Source of the DNA: Saccharopolyspora gloriosae
GTDB taxonomy: Bacteria > Actinomycetota > Actinomycetes > Mycobacteriales > Pseudonocardiaceae
Assembly (NCBI RefSeq): GCF_022828475.1
Contig: NZ_CP059557.1
Span: 4,511,470-4,575,469, forward strand
Length of the DNA stretch: 64,000 nucleotides
Direction: 5' to 3'
Part shown: one piece after another, positions 61,183 through 64,000 of the stretch
Position numbering within the stretch: the first letter of the stretch is position 1
Layout: every line of letters starts with the position of its first letter
Position numbers and translations under genes: made by a program
The notes under the pieces: generated by a model
Told to the model about the DNA's origin: nothing
Seen by the model: the letters and a program-made list of their open reading frames with translations, nothing else
Database searches by the model: none

Positions 61183-61493
61183 AGGCCACCTCCGGCGGCC
61201 CGCAGGTTCTCGCCGTGCTCGTCCTCGCGGCGGTCGTAGTCGTCGGCGGTGGCGCGCAACCCCTCCGCCGCCTGCGTCAGGTTCTCCTCGACGAACGCCA
61301 GCAGCTCGTCCTGCTTAATGTGCCTGCCTTCCAAGATTCCGGAGATCCACGAGCACAGCACGCCGTAGGCCTGGTCGTCCTGCGCGATGTTCCCGCTGGC
61401 CGACTTCACCGCGCCGAAACGCTCCTGGATCGCCTCGACCTTGCTCGCGTGCGCGCGCAGTCGTTCCGCGTCGACGTTGAATCCGTCACCCAT
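61179..61493 (-). CDS. EspC-family type VII secretion-associated protein
   Basis: A 104-aa helical hairpin protein (MGDGFNVDAERLRAHASKVE, then TADDYDRREDEHGENL). The C-terminal Y-x3-D/E (YDRRED) is the general type VII signal. ESX-1 EspC-like proteins pair with WXG100 partners. Start ATG at 61493. It lies between the YbaB-like gene (2 bp gap) and the WXG100 gene (4-bp overlap), so the set is one transcription unit. Confidence 0.82.
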   Translation of the reverse strand: MGDGFNVDAERLRAHASKVEAIQERFGAVKSASGNIAQDDQAYGVLCSWISGILEGRHIKQDELLAFVEENLTQAAEGLRATADDYDRREDEHGENLRAAGGGL

Positions 61494-61495
61494 GA

Positions 61496-61954
61496 TCAGC
61501 TCCGGAAGTCCGAGGTCACGTCGTAGTCCTCATCGTCGTCCCGCGGGCGCCGCTCGGGCGCCGCGGGTTCGGGGGCGGGGCCGCTGCGCAACCGGTCGCC
61601 GAGTCGTTGCGCGATCTCCCGTCCCGCCGCGGAATCGGCACCGAGGGTGTCGGTGACGATCTCCTGCGAGCGATCCGCGGCCTGATTGCGGGCCGAGCCC
61701 AGCGCGGTCATCACGGCCTGCGCGACGACGGCCGGGGCCTTGCGCTTGATCTCGTCGGTCAAGCGGAGGTCCACCAGCGAACCGGTGGAGTCGACCGTGA
61801 CCTCGGCCAACCCCTGCGGATCCGACGCGCTGACCTTGACCTCGTTGATCCGCTCGCTCATCGCCTGGGTGTTGGCGGCCACCTGTTCGGCCCGCTCCCG
61901 CCAGGCCGCGAGCCGTTCACGGGCGGCGTCGGGATCCAGCATGTCCCCGTTCAC
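61496..61954 (-). CDS. YbaB/EbfC-like nucleoid protein
   Basis: A 152-aa protein (GTG 61954; ATG 61942 also possible). Residues 15-105 have the YbaB layout: a helical start (RERAEQVAANTQAMSERINE), central strands (EVTVDSTGSLVDLRLTDEIK), then a long helix. An acidic/basic tail follows. Proteins of this kind commonly begin WXG100/EspC/toxin cassettes in actinomycetes. It opens the operon that ends with the RHS toxin. Confidence 0.8.
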   Translation of the reverse strand: MNGDMLDPDAARERLAAWRERAEQVAANTQAMSERINEVKVSASDPQGLAEVTVDSTGSLVDLRLTDEIKRKAPAVVAQAVMTALGSARNQAADRSQEIVTDTLGADSAAGREIAQRLGDRLRSGPAPEPAAPERRPRDDDEDYDVTSDFRS

Positions 61955-62115
61955 GAGCCGAGCCCATCGACCACGCGTGCTTCGCTCGACACGGTCACTC
62001 CCCCAGGAACGATTGCGGATACAGCCCGACCCCCAGCGTCGCACCGCTGTCCGGGGTGCGGATCAAAACACTCACCCTTCACTCGATCAGCCTAGCGCCC
62101 GAACTGATCACCTTT

Positions 62116-62415
62116 CCCTTTTGCCAGCGGCGAAGCCGAACCCTTACGCCCGAATGCCGAGCCTTCCGACGACAACCAAGCTTCGCGGCGAAGCCGTGCC
62201 CTGCGGCAATAGCCGTGCCTTGCGGCGAAGCCGAACCCTGCGGCGAAGCCGTGCCTGTATGTGCGAAGCACATAGCCCACGTCCAAAAAACGACCACCGG
62301 CGGGTTCTCAGTGAGCCTCTCGCGAGGACAGCTTTTTCCCTCGTGGCGGAGCCACTAGGGAAAAAGATCCCGCAGCGAGAGGCTCACTGAGGTTCCGCTA
62401 CCCGACCACCCAAGC
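62116..62415. repeat. Dispersed palindromic repeat, copy 4, with degenerate tandem lead-in
   Basis: This fills the 353 bp between the toxin operon and the next gene. About 62116-62250 has degenerate units around TGCGGCGAAGCCGTGCCT. Then the hairpin TATGTGC-GAA-GCACATA (62259-62275) and the nested palindrome as in copy 3 follow. Bases 62249-62415 match 19089-19255 with one difference (T at 62399). That T creates the TAG stop of the downstream-read dehydrogenase gene, whose last codons are encoded by the repeat. Confidence 0.85.
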
Positions 62416-64000
62416 CAGATCACCCCGAAGACCCCCAAGCGAAGCGTGGAGGAGCTCCAGTGGGTGGTGGGCTTCGCGGGGAGTGCCGTGGGCGATCTGC
62501 TGGCGGCACGAGACGCCGGTGGCGGCGATGATCGAGGTGGCCGGTTCCGCCTTCACCGCGGGGAAAAGCCGGTCCGCGCCGACGGTCATCGACGTCTCGT
62601 AGTGTTCGGCTTCGAAGCCGAACGAGCCGGCCATGCCGCAGCATCCGGCGTCGACCTCTTCGACCTCCGCGCCGGGGATGCGCCGCAGCAGGCCGACCGT
62701 GGCGGCCGTTCCGGCCTCCGCTTTCTGGTGGCAGTGCCCGTGGAACAGCACGCGCCGCCGTGCGGGCCAGGTCTGCTCGGACAGTTCCAGGTCGCCCGCG
62801 TCGATGGCCTCGGACAGCACCTCCTCGATCTGGCGCACCCTCCCTGCGACGTCGCGGGCCGCCTGGTCGTCCGGCAGCAGCGACAACGTCTCGTCGCGCA
62901 AGGTGAGCACGCAGGACGGTTCGCAGCCGACGATCGGAGCGTCCGAACCGGCGAGCCGCGACACCAGGTCGCGCGCCTTGGCCTTCGCATCGTCGACGAG
63001 GCCCTTGGACAGGCTGGACCGCCCGCAGCAGCCCTCGTCGACCAGCCGCACCTCGTAACCCGCGCGTTCCAGCAGCTCCACCGCCGCCCGGCCGATCGCC
63101 GGTTCGGTGTAGGTGGTGAACGAGTCCGCGAGGAACAGGATCGGTCCCCGCGACGCCCGCTGCGGGACGCGGCGCTTGCGGAACCACGAGCCGAGGTGGC
63201 GCCGCTGGAAACGCGGCAGCGGACGATGCTCGGTGATGCCGAGCGCACGCCGCATCAGCTTGCGCAGCAACGGTATCCGGCCCGGCAGGTTCGATAGCGG
63301 AGCCGTGGCGGCGCCCAGCCGGTTCAGCGACCGGATGGACCCGAAGATCCGCGACCGCAGCGGCACCCCGTGCTCGTCGTGGTAGTGCGACAGGGTTTCG
63401 CTCTTGAGCTTCGCCATGTCCACGCCCAGCGGGCATTCGCTCTTGCACGCCTTGCACATCAGGCACAGGTCCAGCACTTCGTGCAGCCGCTCGTCGCCCA
63501 GCGCCCGCTTCGGGTCCGGTTCGGACAGTGCCTTCACCAGGGCGTTCGCCCGGCCGCGGGTGGCGTCCTGTTCCTTGGTCGTCGCCATGTAGGACGGGCA
63601 CATCACGCCGCTCTGGCTTTTGCGGCACAGCCCGATGTTCATGCACCGGTCCGCCGCGCCGCGCATGCCGCCGACCACCTCGAACGACAGCCGGGTGCGG
63701 AACGGTCCGGGCACCGGCTGCTCGGCGTCGCGCAGGTGATCGGTCATGGGGGGCGCTTCCACGATCTTTCCGGGGTTCAGGGTGTCCGCCGGGTCGAACA
63801 GCCGCTTCACCCGGCACATCGCCGCGTAGAGCTCCTCGCCGAACAGCTCCCGGTTGAACTCGCTGCGCGCCAGGCCGTCGCCGTGTTCGCTGGAGTTCAC
63901 CCCGCCGTACTCGCTGACCAGTGATTTCACTTCCTCGGCGACGGCCCGCATCTTCGCCACTTCGCTGGGCTGTGCCAGGTCCACGAACGGCCGGATGTGC
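62398..64000 (-). CDS. Fused FAD-linked oxidase / 4Fe-4S / cysteine-rich-domain dehydrogenase, 3' part
   Basis: About 533 residues are visible; the 5' part lies beyond the window. The start of the visible part is the end of a GlcD-type FAD domain (VSEYGGVNSSEHGDGLARSE, FDPADTLNPGKIV). Two 4Fe-4S motifs follow (CLMCKACKSECP and an earlier Cys group around CMNIGLC). Two GlpC-like CCG domains complete it (VDEGCCGRSSLSKG and VDAGCCGMAGSFGF). The layout resembles YdiJ-type D-2-hydroxyacid dehydrogenases that feed electrons to the quinone pool. The last codons and the TAG lie inside the dispersed repeat. Confidence 0.87.
   Translation of the reverse strand, partial: HIRPFVDLAQPSEVAKMRAVAEEVKSLVSEYGGVNSSEHGDGLARSEFNRELFGEELYAAMCRVKRLFDPADTLNPGKIVEAPPMTDHLRDAEQPVPGPFRTRLSFEVVGGMRGAADRCMNIGLCRKSQSGVMCPSYMATTKEQDATRGRANALVKALSEPDPKRALGDERLHEVLDLCLMCKACKSECPLGVDMAKLKSETLSHYHDEHGVPLRSRIFGSIRSLNRLGAATAPLSNLPGRIPLLRKLMRRALGITEHRPLPRFQRRHLGSWFRKRRVPQRASRGPILFLADSFTTYTEPAIGRAAVELLERAGYEVRLVDEGCCGRSSLSKGLVDDAKAKARDLVSRLAGSDAPIVGCEPSCVLTLRDETLSLLPDDQAARDVAGRVRQIEEVLSEAIDAGDLELSEQTWPARRRVLFHGHCHQKAEAGTAATVGLLRRIPGAEVEEVDAGCCGMAGSFGFEAEHYETSMTVGADRLFPAVKAEPATSIIAATGVSCRQQIAHGTPREAHHPLELLHASLGGLRGDLAWVVG

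Noticed and set aside
62079-62297. Second copy of the MVVFWTWAMCFAHTGT ORF
   Set aside because: Same reason: encoded by repeat copy 4, with the rest of the frame made of degenerate tandem units.
1-64000. tRNA or rRNA genes
   Set aside because: No T-loop/cloverleaf or conserved rRNA stretches were seen on either strand by eye; a tRNAscan run would settle it.

Overview
The window is high-GC actinobacterial DNA. Several traits point to a Pseudonocardiales genome, with Saccharopolyspora my first guess (inference, no search run): frequent GTG/TTG starts, XRE/DUF397 regulator pairs, an EspC/WXG100-type secretion cassette next to an RHS protein, and dispersed palindromic repeats.

Layout. (1) 1-14234: general metabolism. 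It holds a partial membrane protein, a CPBP protease, an acetoin/diacetyl-reductase-like SDR, an NAD malic enzyme, a three-subunit molybdenum aldehyde oxidoreductase (PaoABC type), a CobW GTPase, an MBL hydrolase, two truncated gene remnants joined back to back, a beta-carbonic anhydrase, an NDMA-type alcohol dehydrogenase and a membrane-anchored protein of unknown role. (2) 14254-21479: aromatic-acid catabolism. It holds an FAD phenol-type monooxygenase, feruloyl/coumaroyl-CoA hydratase-lyase, an acyl-CoA synthetase, a vanillin-type aldehyde dehydrogenase and a MarR regulator. The operator-like palindrome ATCAG-N5-CTGAK lies upstream of ech, vdh and marR. (3) 21669-22064: a cold-shock-domain protein. 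(4) 22082 to about 51185: a type II (aromatic) polyketide cluster. The core is KS-alpha, CLF, ACP, C9 ketoreductase, didomain aromatase/cyclase and an ActIV-like MBL cyclase. Deoxysugar genes encode nucleotidylyltransferase, 4,6-dehydratase, 2,3-dehydratase, 3-ketoreductase, 3,4-dehydratase, aminotransferase and 3,5-epimerase. There is also a glycosyltransferase, a DUF6365-like protein, a methyltransferase, a two-component flavin monooxygenase with its reductase, an F420-type oxidoreductase, a quinone/enoyl reductase, two FrnE-like DsbA proteins, an FMN split-barrel protein, an MFS exporter, a SARP activator and SoxR. (5) 51490-54935: small hydrolase, phosphatase and regulatory genes, including a broken XRE regulator beside an intact DUF397 gene. 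(6) 55030-61954: a lower-GC island with putative immunity genes (one interrupted by an amber codon) behind a 1289-aa RHS protein, preceded by WXG100, EspC and YbaB-like genes. (7) 62116-64000: a copy of a dispersed repeat and the 3' part of a fused FAD/Fe-S dehydrogenase.

How the genes work together. The polyketide genes predict a reduced, cyclised aromatic quinone carrying a 2,3,6-trideoxy or 4-amino-2,3,4,6-tetradeoxy sugar. Three promoters in the cluster (quinone reductase, MFS exporter, FMN/DsbA operon) carry SoxR-box-like palindromes inside 19-bp-spaced promoters. This suggests the cluster's own SoxR senses the redox-active product and switches on export and detoxification. Convergent genes are repeatedly separated by perfect 14- to 19-bp hairpins that look like bidirectional terminators. 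All functions are assigned from sequence motifs read by eye; no database search was run.
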